DNA of 33,075 nucleotides from NCBI GenBank assembly GCA_018524725.1, contig JAEUWP010000175.1, positions 1 through 33,075 on the forward strand, in the 5' to 3' direction. The position numbers and the translations under genes are program-made. Positions 10,821 through 21,291 of the stretch are shown here, piece by piece (position 1 is the first letter of the stretch; every line of letters starts with the position of its first letter). This stretch comes from Podaxis mareebaensis (taxonomy: Eukaryota; Basidiomycota; Agaricomycetes; Agaricales; Agaricaceae). The notes under the pieces were generated by a model. That model was given only the letters and a program-made list of their open reading frames with translations, did no database searches and was not told where the DNA came from.

Positions 10821-12559
10821 ATGCATCCTTGCCTCGCTATTCCAGAAATATTCTCTCTCATATGCAATGAGATTCGTCTGCAGCGTCCTCGATCTCGGGA
10901 CCTCGTATCTCTTGCTTGCACGCATCGTGCATGGACTGAAATCGCTCTCGATAGTTTTTGGTACAGAATAGACACGATAGGTTCTCTCGTTAGGTGCATG
11001 CCACGGGATTTATGGGGAAAAGACGAGCGTGGATTTGTGGTGAGTGATACTCCAGAGAAATGGCTGACCTTCTAAATTCCTAAATGTTTCTAGTACTTGA
11101 AGAGGCCGCTGGAGAACTCAGACCTCCAAATCTTCAATAAGTACGCGCGACGCGTACGATGCTATTCGGAATGGACAGAATGGCCTCTTACCCAGTCTAT
11201 CGAGCGCTTTCTTCTCAATCTCGAAATCCTCTCCTTCCTAGGCTCAAGGAACTGCAGTGGTTGGTTGATAATGTGGAGGCTTTCCCCTACGTCTGCCTTT
11301 TTCTCTGCCCGGAACTAAAGAAATTGGCCATATCCCTCGACGTACATTTTGAGGATCAACTCAGTCTCCTCAGCACTATACCCACAATATTCGCCCCGAA
11401 TATTTCCACTCTTGATTTATACATCTGTTTTGATGTCACTTCCCCGGCTAAACTCACAGTTGAAGGATTTTCGGATATTCTCCAAACATGGCGCGGACTC
11501 TCGGATCTGACACTCTGGGAGCACCCCGTTGATAGCCTGTTGTGCATTTCCGGAATGCCAAACCTGAAGAAGTTGAAAATCGAGCTGTCAACCAAGTTGT
11601 TGGGATCATCGCGCGACCCATCCCAGTCACCATTGAACCTTCATCCCCGTCTCGAGCCTTTCCTCCCCTCGCTTGAGGCACTGTCGATCTTATATATACA
11701 TACCACCCGTGTTGTCATACAGTTCTCCAAGGCTTTCAAGAACGCCCAGCTTTCACATATTGAACTGGGATTCTTAGACTCGCCAGACACTGGGCCTAAC
11801 GCTATCCGTGACGTCCTCGATACACTGCATTGTAGCTGCAACACGTATTCTTTGAAGGTCTTCCAGCTCAGCCACGACGTCGAACTTCCCTTTTCAGCCA
11901 TCATTTCCCCTCTCCTCAGATTCCCTGCGCTCGAGAAAGTGCACCTAGACCTGCGCTACGTTTTCGGGATCCCTGAAGAACAGATGTCACACATCGCATC
12001 TTCATGGCCGAACCTCGAGGTGTTGTACATTGCCCCCTTCGCCGAAGAATCATCCACTTCACCAACTACCCTATCCTCTCTCGTGCCTCTCGCCAGGGGC
12101 TGTCCGAGGCTTTGTGAGCTCTCCCTCATAATTGATGCTTCCGATGCGGCCACACGACGGATGCTGAGGGCCAGTCCAGAGAAGACAAAAGGGGCGCGAA
12201 ATTGGTCGCTCCGGTCTCTCTGTGTTGGCTGGACCTCCCCGATATCACACAAAGAATTTGTCGCTTCATTCCTTGCAGATATCTTCCCAAATCTCGAAGA
12301 TATTATGTCCAGGCCCGCGTGGCCAAATGCCCAACAAACTGAACACTATCGCCAATGGCGATACGTCGCACTGGTGCTTCTGCCCATGTTAACCCGTGCG
12401 AGGAGAAGAGAGTATAGTCACCTGGGCATTTCCGAGCCAAAAGTATCGAAGAGTATAGGATCTTTTGTTTCTGGAGCCCGGACAACGAAGTCGTTGGCTG
12501 ACAAAATGGAGGAAGAGGATGGTGATTGGTCGGATCCTGAGCTATTACTGCACAAGTGA
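10821..12559 (+). pseudogene. F-box copy C, frameshifted
   Basis: Exon 1 (10821-11039) encodes a full F-box (MHPCLAIPEIFSLICNEI, then VSLACTHRAWTEIALDSFW). A 54-bp phase-0 intron (11040-11093, GTGAGT..TCTAG) leads to exon 2 from 11094 (YLKRPLENSDLQIF). Around 11187-11197 the sequence has one base fewer than copy D (11 nt against 12 nt between the aligned CCT and TATCGAG), which moves the frame. The second frame is then open to TGA at 12557-12559 and keeps every family block (SPISHKEFVASFLADIFPNL and others). Apart from that one indel it looks full length (about 561 residues). It could be a recent pseudogene, a sequencing or assembly indel, or a gene now translated only from ATG 11159 without its F-box. 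No alternative intron I tried restores the frame. Confidence 0.7.
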
Positions 12560-13867
12560 CTGGTTGCTTTCTACGCTGTTGCTTTCATCGCTTAAACACT
12601 TTTTCTTTGTCTCTTTTTGGGGTGTGGATGGCTGAAAGTTCTCATTTTTTTCGGTACTAAGTAATGAAAGTCCCGCCTTAATATTACGGCCAACTCTTGT
12701 TTCCCTGCATCTGATTGCGAAACGCGGAATTACAGTCTGGGCGTGCAGAGAGGGGCTACATTCTAACGTAGTGAGTTATTATAAGTATCCTGTGCCTCAT
12801 AGACAGTAAGTCAAATGGGAAGCGTCGGGTTCCTTGTTCTGTCTATGTTTTCTAAGCTCTATGAGCTTCTTGTTCTGGTTGATTTTTATGTAAGGTGTAC
12901 TGTTCCGCATCAGATAGAGGACTGTTCAAACTGTTCAAACTGTTCAAACTCCAAACCTGCCATTGTGCCTAGGTTCACGTTAGTGACAACAGTATCTTCA
13001 GCTAGTTTTGTGCCGATATCATAAGCGAGGGTGTTTCAACAGGCGAATAGCGGCCAGGTTGCTGCATGGAGAGGGAAGAAGAATGAAAGTGGAGGATGAG
13101 GAATAGGTGGAACGAGGAGCGTGATCCATGGATGTTGGCGAGGAGGGCTGCTAGGAGAACCAGCGACCAGAGGGAAGAAAGCCAATGAGGTCGTAGGCGA
13201 AGTCGAACCAAACCGAGCCTCGGACGAGCACGCTTCAAAACTCCTACACATGATACAGACTTCCAGGTGTCTTGTGAAGCAGAGCTCTGGAACGACTTTC
13301 ATAGTTTGGGGCGGGATTAAAGAATGCAGTGGATGTGGGAGAAAGTTCACTTTACTACAGGAATGAGAATGCACAATGATGCCTTCCGCTTCATATTGAA
13401 ATCAGTTTCGACCTACTTATCGGGCGCCAAACAATTCAAGGCTGTATCACTACACCACTTATTAGAGCAGAGGGACCAATGCACGTGTACCGAAGTCTGA
13501 AAGGTGGTTGTTTGAGACTTGTCAGATACGTGACACGCATCAATGAGTGCCGAAAGGCACACTCAGGCTGAAGGTGGGGTCTGAGGCCTGATGCGCCAAA
13601 CCAACCACTTACCTGACCGCCGATGTGCAGTTGCGTTAGCTGAGCACGAAAGATTAGCTGGTGCCGGTAAAGGTTGTTAGACTCCAATTAGAATCCGAGT
13701 GCAAATCAAACCCTGACTTATTCAGGTCCCTCCGTTTCTGGACTTTTCTTTTCCTTATTCGTCCAGTCAACGTACTCAACACTCAGCAATTCAGAGCTTA
13801 CCGGACCCAACCTTTTGACTCCCAAGCCTGGCAACTCCGTCCTCTAATTCCACCCTCGTTCTCGGAA
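12560..13867. other. spacer between F-box copies C and D
   Basis: The first 490 bases belong to the C/D duplication. From about 13050 to 13370 an open plus frame (13121-13366) ends in ECSGCGRKFTLLQE but lacks domain or splice support; parts of it resemble the 16.05-kb region. The remainder is the presumed promoter of copy D. Confidence 0.45.
12922..12948 (+). repeat. 9-bp microsatellite, 3 perfect units
   Basis: The unit CTGTTCAAA occurs three times in a row. The aligned place in the 3' flank of copy D has only a degenerate single version, so the expansion followed the duplication or was lost there. Confidence 0.9.
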
Positions 13868-16026
13868 ATGCATCCCTGTCTCGCTATTCCCGAAATATTT
13901 TCTCTCATATGCAAAGAGATTGGCCAGCAGAGTTTTCGATCTGGGGACCTCGCATCTCTTGCCCGCACATGTCGAGCATGGACTGAAATCGCTCTCGATA
14001 GTTTATGGTACCAAATAGACAGGATAGATCCTCTCATCGAGTGCATGCCACGAGATTTGTGGGAAAGAGACGAGGATGATTATCTGGTGAGTGATACTCC
14101 AGAGAACTGGCTGACCTTCTAATTCCTTAATGATCTTAGTTGTTGAGGAGGCCATTGAAGAACTCGGATTTCCAAATCTTCTCTAAATACGCACGACGCG
14201 TACGGTACTTCTCAGAATACCCAGAATCGCCTTCGACGCGAGTATATCGAGCACTTTCTTCTCAATCTCGTGATCCCCTCCTTCCTAGGCTCGAGCAACT
14301 GCGGTGGTTGGCTATTGACGGAGAGGCTTTCCCTTACATCCGCCTTTTCCTCCACCCTGGACTAAAGGGATTGACCGTAGCCTTCAGCGTATACTGTGAG
14401 GATCAGCTCAGCTTCTTTAGCACTATACCCACGATATTCGCCCCGAATATCTCCACTCTCGATTTGGACTTCGATTTTGATCCAACCCTTCCAACGTACC
14501 TCACAGTCGGAGAGTTTTCGGATGCTCTCCAAGCATGGCGTGGACTCTCAGATCTGACACTCCGCAGGGTCCCCATTGAATACCTGATGTGCACTCCAAT
14601 GCGAAACCTGAAAAAGTTGACAATCGCTCAGGGGCCCACGTTGCTGGGGTCATCACATGACCTATCCCAGTTGCCATTGAATCTTCGCCCCCGTCTCAAA
14701 CCTCTCTTCCCCTCACTTGAAGTACTGTTGATCAAGAACATATATCACACCGGTGCTGTCATACAGTTCCTCAGGACTTTCAAGAATGTTCAGCTTTCGC
14801 ATATTGAGCTGGGATTCGACAACTCACATGACACTTCTGACGTTGTCAGTGATGTTCTCGGCACACTGCGCTATAGCTGCAACACGCATTCTTTGAAGGC
14901 CTTTCAGTTCAGCCACGAGGTTGAACTTCCTTTTTCAACCATTATTTCCCCCCTCCTCATATTCCCCGCACTCGAGAAAATGCATATAGATCTGGATTAT
15001 GCTTTCGGGATATCCGAAGAACAGATGTCCCACATCGCATCTTCATGGCCGAACCTCGAGGAGTTGCACATTACCTCCTCCCCCGAAAGACCACCCACTT
15101 CACCAACTACCCTATCTTCTCTCGTACCTCTCGTCAGGGGCTGTCCCAAGCTTCGTGAGCTCTCCCTCACAATCGATGCTTCTGATGCGGCTACATGACA
15201 AATGCTGGAAGCCAATCCAGAGAAGACAAAAGGGGCGCGAAATTGGTCACTCCGGTCTCTCGATGTTGGCTGGACCTCCCCAATATCACATAAAGAATTT
15301 GTCGCCTCATTCCTTGCAGATATTTTCCCAAATCTCGAGGATATTCAACCTGAACTTGCGTGGTCGATGGCCCAACGAGCTGATCACTGTCGATGGCAAT
15401 ACGTCGCGAAGGTGCTTCTGCCCATGTTGAGACGTGCGAGGAGAAGGGAGCATAGTTACTTGGGCATTTCCGAGCCACAAGTATTAAACAGTGTGGGGTC
15501 TTTGGTTTCTGGAGATCGGACGGTGAAGTCGTTGGCTGACAAAGCGGAGGAGCAAGATGATGATTGGTCGGATCCGGAGCTGTTGCAGCACAAGTGACTT
15601 GTTGCTTTCTGCGCTGTTGCTTTCATGGCTTAAACATTTCTTCTTTGCCTCTTTTTGGGGTGTGAATGGCTGAAAGTTGCATTTTTTTTCGGTACTAAGT
15701 AGTCAATATCCTACCATAATATCACGGCCAAACTCTTGTTTTCCCCGCACCTGTGAACCTTGATGTGAAACGCGGAATTATAGTCTGGGCGTGCATACGG
15801 GCCATGTTCTAACGTAACGCGGGTCAGTATATCCTGTGTCTCGTTGACATTTCTGTAAAGGATGTGTTACTCCGCATCAGATAGTGGACTATTTAGCACT
15901 GTTCAGGCACCTTCAAACTCCAAACCCGTCATCGTGCCCAGGCTCATGCGAGTGACAACAGCATCTTTGACTAGTTTTGTGTCAATACCATAAACGAGGG
16001 AGTTTCAACAGGCGAATAGTGGCCAT
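13848..16026 (+). repeat. tandem segmental duplication, unit D
   Basis: This is the second copy of the about 2.2-kb unit described for 10800-13052, covering F-box copy D and about 430 bases of 3' flank. Confidence 0.75.
13868..15597 (+). pseudogene. F-box copy D, premature TGA
   Basis: Exon 1 (13868-14086) encodes the F-box (MHPCLAIPEIFSLICKEI, then ASLARTCRAWTEIALDSLW). A 53-bp phase-0 intron (14087-14139, GTGAGT..CTTAG) precedes exon 2 from 14140. An in-frame TGA at 15196-15198 stands where copy C has CGA (Arg); the next codon is CAA where C has CGG. The frame then continues uninterrupted to the family stop at 15595-15597, with the SPISHKEFVASFLADIFPNL and LLPMLRRAR blocks intact. The truncated product would be 425 residues against about 557 for read-through. 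Either a young nonsense pseudogene or a shortened functional F-box protein is possible. CGA to TGA is the change expected from a deaminated methyl-CpG. Confidence 0.72.
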
Positions 16027-17557
16027 CAGCTGTCATGTCAAAAAATGATAATGCTAATGAGGCCTAGTCGAAACTACAAGTGGTGGAACAGAGGAGTGAG
16101 TGAGTCATCAATGAATTCCTATGTCTTCTGTTCTAAATCCGCTGAACGATATCGTGAGATCAGGTTTCAAGACTTTAGCCCAAGGCTGGCCTGAAGCTGG
16201 ACGGAATCGGCTTGCCCGGGACATGATACTGTACTGAGGGTCACGGGCATATTATATCTGCTTCTACCCAGCAGGCCGCGCCTTCATTGAAGACCTGCAA
16301 AATTGTCAAGTGCACGTCGTAGGCGCAATTCACTCTGAGTCTCCTGAATTCTGATCATAATCTTTGACCTGACTAGAGCCTGACAAGATGACCTGAAGGT
16401 GAGACAATATTCTTGATGCAACGCGGGGCCAAACCAAACATGGCTTAGGTTCTTCCGAAAGCCGGGGAATTATGCGGTCATTGGTACAAGTCAATGTTCG
16501 ACCTTGGTTAGCCTTCCTTCGAATTGTTGATTTTACGAGAGGCTCACACAAGGTTTGCTGGGTGAACCAGCTCAAGGGGTAGAGCATTTGCCACCCCTCC
16601 CTTTGACCATAAATAATTCGGAGCTCGTTCTCCTCGGTTCCAGCTTGTTACCTTGGTTTGGTATCGACCTCCGACCATCGCGCTCTTGCTGTGCTTGACT
16701 CTGGGAATTTGATCAATGGATTTCCGTGGTCCAACCCTCTTCATTTTTGCATCGGTTTCTCGAAGACTGAGGAATTTAAAAAGGATATAAATATGTGGGT
16801 CTCGGTGAGTCCGCAGTCGGCGCCTCGGCGCTAGTACCTGATCGTGGCCTAGTCTAAAGAGGAATGTGTGACTATATCATGGATTCGATCATCGCCGGAA
16901 GCTCGGAACTCAGGCCAAATTTCGTCAGCACCGAACACCAAGAGTTGGGATGACAAGATGCTTAGTGTGGGCCTGGAGGGTCGACGTAGCATATATTTAT
17001 GCCCAAGTGCTTCCGCGGCGGGTCGCTTCTTTCCCCTTTCCTCTCCTTTCCAGTAGGGTCCTTACTCCTCTTCCTTCCCCATCCCATCTCCTGCGCTTCG
17101 TGTTTCACGGTGTTTATTCACCGCCCCCACCTCCCGCATCACTTTCTAGTCCGGCACCTACCCAGCACGCTACTGCTCAGTGTGCGATTTACTTGCCAAT
17201 TTTTATCGACGTTTCGCTCACACAGCTTCAAACCTAGACGCCCAAAGACGAGCTTTACAGCACAAGCAGGGTCTTGAACAGTCCATTCGTTCTCGTGATT
17301 CGGAAAGGCCATAGAGGTGCATACTCGGTGGGACAGGATTGGTATCAAGGGTTTTGGCGGTGTCTAAGCTCGGTGAGAAATAGCCTCCATATTTGATGTC
17401 GAGTGTGTATACCGACTGACATTCATGTACTTGTTGCGCATATCCTCTGGCTATACTGATTCTCTAACTGCCGACCTCACTTGCTTGCGCATGGCTCTTG
17501 TTCATCACGAAGAGAGGACACGAGAACAGCTCGGCTAATATCTAGCGAATATACATA
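15598..17557. other. long intergenic region and presumed promoter of the 17558 gene
   Basis: The left part to about 16026 is duplicated flank of copy D. The middle has no supported gene. The stretch 17020-17160 is C/T-rich, as in many basidiomycete promoters and 5' leaders; open frames at 16950-17277 fall in this biased sequence and lack support. Confidence 0.45.
16786..16792 (+). promoter_or_regulatory. possible TATA box (TATAAAT)
   Basis: TATAAAT on the plus strand lies 766 bases before the ATG at 17558. If used, it implies a long leader, perhaps spliced. The motif alone is weak evidence. Confidence 0.2.
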
Positions 17558-19300
17558 ATGAAGAATTCAACGAGACGTAGCATCCCTCCTCCCATTAATC
17601 TTGGAATCTCCGGAAGCAACATCCTACGGGCGGGGAACTCGCAGTACACCTCGGATAAGGATATGGTTTTGGATCGTTATCATTCCAACGGGTACGGCAG
17701 CCAGTACATCCTTGACATGAGCCAGGGGACGTCCCCGATGCCGACGCCGACACCATCGTCATCGTCATCATCATCAAGTTCGGGACTGATACAAGTGCCG
17801 ACGCCGGACACATCTACCAACACATCGGCGACCTCGGCGTCTGACGGCTCATTCCTGTCCGTATCGGAATGGGATAGTTCGAGATTGGTACCGAATAGAA
17901 GGCGGAGAAGTTATAGCGAGGTGAGTGATCTTCTACGTAGTTCACGACATACCGCTCTTTTTGCTGTGTCTGCTGTGTCTTCTGCTGGGTGATGGTGATA
18001 AGGTTGACTAACTAGCGTTGTTCTGATAGAGTGGATACTCGCCGAACTTGCCTTTGTCGCTTTCACAGCGGTCTGCATCTGGACAGTCGTACGGCGAAGT
18101 CTCGTCAGCGTCTACAAATCCAGACCTATCAATTAACGCTTCGAGTTCCCGGACTCGTTCTCTGCGGTCAAGGCCATCTCTCACCTTTGGGTTGAAGAGT
18201 AGACTAAAAACGGCCACATCGACGGATGCATTTGACTCCCGCCAGCAACCTGCACTGCGTGCCTCGACAGGAGGAAGGCGGAACAAGCTCTGGTCTTCAT
18301 TCGCACACTTGCCGTTGAGCGCAGGGACTGAAATTGATTTCGGATATCAGAGTGGGGATATGGGCGGTGTTAACACTCCGAGGTAAAACCCGTTTCCTTC
18401 TTTCTCCGTATTCTCACAGTTAATTATGTGTTTGATTGGCGTAGCAAGAAGCACCGGAGACCGGGGACATCTCCTTCAACACCGTCATTGTATGAAGAGA
18501 TTAATGATCCGGGTGCATCAGCTGCTGATTCCGGCGGTAACCTAAAGAAGCGCCAACGACCTGGCACTGCTTCTTCTGCGAACTCAAGTTCTGGTTTTCC
18601 GTCATGGCGATCATCTAAATTGGATTGGCACTGGCAGTGGAAACGATTGAGCCTACTCAAGTCATCATCATCGTCGTCGTCGTCAAGATCGTCCCAATCC
18701 TCCTCACCGTCTTCATCCACCTCATCAATACCGTCCACACCGTCACCATTGACACCTAACTCGCCATACCCATTACCACCAACGACTCCAAAGAAAGTAG
18801 ATGACCGATGTTTGCGTAACATGTCACCCGCAAAGCACCGGCTTCAGGAAAGCACAAATTTGACGGTACTCCCAAGCCCCAACTCGCGGAATCGATCGAC
18901 GCCAAACTTGCAGGCGCCTGACTTGAGCATGGAAGACCTGGGCAAGGTGAACGCGTTCTATGCGCCTCCACCACCTGCGCGCGCTGTCCAAGCGTTCGGT
19001 GATTCTCCCCGCCGTCGGACCACATCAAGTGGGTTAAAAGTAAAGCCGGCGCTTGCGTTGCCGCGAGAAATTCCAAAATCGGCGTCGAAGCCACTTCCAA
19101 TGCCGATACAAACGAGCTTCAATGGACAAGGGAACTTGAAGGGCCAGGAAATTTCTATTGCACTCCCTTTATCGCCGGTAAACAGTGTTGGAGGTGGGTG
19201 TGAGGAGGAGAATTCTGGGGGGATTTATTTTACGGTTGAGGATGACTATGATGAGGAGAGTGGGAAACCGATGCTTCAGCTCGTTAAGATCCCGAAGTAG
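17558..19300 (+). CDS. serine/proline-rich protein of unknown function (three exons)
   Basis: Exons 17558-17920, 18030-18382 and 18445-19300 give 523 residues. Introns are 17921-18029 (109 bp, GTGAGT..ATAG, phase 0) and 18383-18444 (62 bp, GTAAAA..GTAG, phase 2); joining them keeps a single serine-rich style throughout. Exon 1 has a nine-serine run and RRRRSYSEV, a plausible basophilic phosphosite or nuclear signal. Exon 2 is Ser/Arg-rich (SSSRTRSLRSRPSL). Exon 3 has KKHRRPG, long Ser/Pro tracts and an acidic end (EDDYDEESGKPMLQLVKIPK). No known domain, signal peptide or membrane segment is visible, so it looks largely disordered, possibly regulatory. A T-rich stretch (19308-19350) after the stop suits a 3' end. 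It sits inside the F-box region but is unrelated to it. Confidence 0.75.
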
Positions 19301-19556
19301 AGCGGACTATTTTATTTTGGCTTATTTTATTATTATCTTATCTTAATCTTTTGGGTAATTATCGTAACTGCATTAACCCTCCTTGCTATCTTCCAATCTC
19401 GCCTTGACTTTTTGCGTAAGGCGTGAATACATGAAATCCGACTGTCAAAGATTGCTATTCGTCTTCGTTTTGAATCTCACCGTTCAACACTCTTTCGCAA
19501 TCTTCTGAACCATCGGACGCTCTGTGGTCAATCACGCTACTTTAAATCTCGACGAA

Positions 19557-20831
19557 ATGCCTTTCTTCCCGAAGACTTACGTCTAATTTGTGAAGAAATC
19601 TGCATCTCCCACGAGTATGTGTTGTATGGAGCGAGATCGCTCTGGACAACTTGTGGCGTGGGGACGCCACAAGTCTGCCACGAGATCTGTGGCAATTGGA
19701 AGATGGGTACCATATATATTGTCCTTGTAACGGCATTTATCATCTTTCGGATCCGCTGGAGATCATTGTTGACCTCGGATATGAAGATCCTTCGCAAGTA
19801 CGTGTCGCGTGTGAGGATTCTCTGTGCGTAGATTTCTCCTCTTTTTCCAGAATTATGGCGCACATATCATCGCGTGAACGCCTCTTGTCAAATCCTGGGA
19901 TACTGACTTGGCGGGCAGAAGGTCCCCACATGGTGATCTACTATATCCGCGTGCTTCTCGGTCCTCGGTAAAGAAGTTGTGCCTGCATCTCGACTCTCGT
20001 TTTTACGATCAAGTCTGCCGCCTCGACACTATACCAACAGCTTTCTCGCCCCGCACCTTCGGCCTTATTATCACCTATTCCTATCGGCGCCATGTTCGCC
20101 CTGGAAGTTCGCTTTGACTGACTGGCAAGCGCAAGCTAGGATAGAACGATTTATATGCCTATTCATTATCACCGATACCACCTTCGATGGTTCCTTATGG
20201 GTTATGGAGATGCCACATCTCGAGAATTTGGCGCTTGAGGGCCTAAAATCTATATGGGCGCCATTTTCCAAACGTATTGCAGACAGACCGTGGCTGTTGA
20301 CTTCATTCAAAACACTTGGGCATACCTTCCTGCGATGGAGATTGTTGTATGTACTGTGCCCGCCACAGCCATCACCAAGCTGTTCGAGATCTTCCAGGAG
20401 CATCGAACTTTCTGAACTCGGTGTCGCACTCGAATTTAATAAAGGTACTCGTTAATGGCCTCTTTCGAGTGATAGGGGGACAGGGAGACAGGGATCCCCT
20501 CAAAAAATCCACGTTCCGGCATGGGTAATTATCGTGCCTTTGGCGAAGGGTCATCCAAAGCTCGAAGACCGAAACCCCACAATTGATGCACTAACACAGT
20601 CGTACGGAAGGTACTGCAGGAGGACCAGCAAAGACGAAAGATGCACAGAACTCTTTTCTGAAGGATCGTTTGTCTCACGTCAAGCATTCGTGGCACTTTC
20701 TGTCGGATATTTTCTCGAACCTCGAAGACGTTGCGTCCCACGTAGGCTCTTTGCATAATAGGCGAGGGCAGGCTATTTCCCAAGCCCTTCGCCCTATGCT
20801 GGAATACGTAAAAGTGAAGGGACGGGAGTGA
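19557..20831 (+). pseudogene. F-box copy F, heavily eroded relic
   Basis: No single frame spans this region, but successive frames show F-box family blocks in the right order. They are ATG at 19557, LPEDLRLICEEI, then WSEIALDNLWRG, LPRDLWQLEDG, SDMKILRKYVSRVRIL, SRFYDQVCRLDTIPTAFSP, VPLAKGHPKL, SDIFSNLEDV and ISQALRPMLEYVK. About 50 bases of the F-box middle are missing, several frameshifts follow, and in-frame stops are frequent. It is the most diverged copy here, so it is probably the oldest duplicate or came from another branch of the family. No functional product is expected, although a short transcript cannot be excluded. Confidence 0.7.
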
Positions 20832-21291
20832 CGGCCAAGAAACGGAAGACACTCGGGTACAGCTGGAGTGGTTCAATGAAGCGATTTCGAACTTATCATC
20901 TGGCTTGACTGATCTTTCCACATTTCCATACTAACAACTTGCACCGGCCCCGACCAATACTTCGGCTAGCGCATTAGTGTTCAGGCCAGGGGTCGGTCTG
21001 GCCTTCAGGTCCCACCTTCATGATGCTACCACTATGTGCTTTTGCCTGCTGGATCACAGTGAGTTCGGGAAGATAAGTAGTCTACATGTGATATCAGCAT
21101 GTCAGTCCCGATTTTAAATACTCTATTTTTCTCAAATTGACGAGGTATTTTCATTTATGTACAGCCAGATCACAAATTTCCAGAAATCGCTTTTAGCTGG
21201 GTTCAGACCGGGTTTCAGCTATCAGAGCCCCAAAGGAGACAAAGAAAAACTCGAACCGTGGAAGCAAAGGGTAAAAAGCAAGTCACCTGTG
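20832..21291. other. spacer between convergent F-box relics F and E
   Basis: The 3' ends of the two relics face each other here. I see no gene, RNA or clear inverted repeat. Confidence 0.45.

Larger units (their letters stand above)
10800..13052 (+). repeat. tandem segmental duplication, unit C
   Basis: Copy C and about 490 bases 3' of it align by eye with copy D and its 3' flank (13848-16026). Examples are the shared blocks after the stop (CTTTTTGGGGTGTG, TTCGGTACTAAGTA, GCGTGCA, TTTCAACAGGCGAATAG). The duplicated unit is therefore about 2.2 kb and includes non-coding DNA. Confidence 0.75.

Noticed and set aside
11141..11195. Extra intron rescuing the frame of F-box copy C
   Set aside because: A GT..AG pair of 55 bp exists, but joining it does not give the required phase and would delete residues conserved in all copies.
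15196..15198. TGA in F-box copy D read as selenocysteine
   Set aside because: Fungi of this group are not known to use selenocysteine, the paralogue has Arg here and no SECIS-like element was seen.
16566..16640. tRNA-like D-arm (AGCTCAAGGGGTAGAGC)
   Set aside because: The D-stem pairs, but position 8 is not T, and no pairing anticodon stem, acceptor stem or standard T-arm follows.
18424..18822. Minus-strand Asp-rich open frame
   Set aside because: It is the complement of the serine-run coding DNA of the plus-strand gene at 17558-19300.
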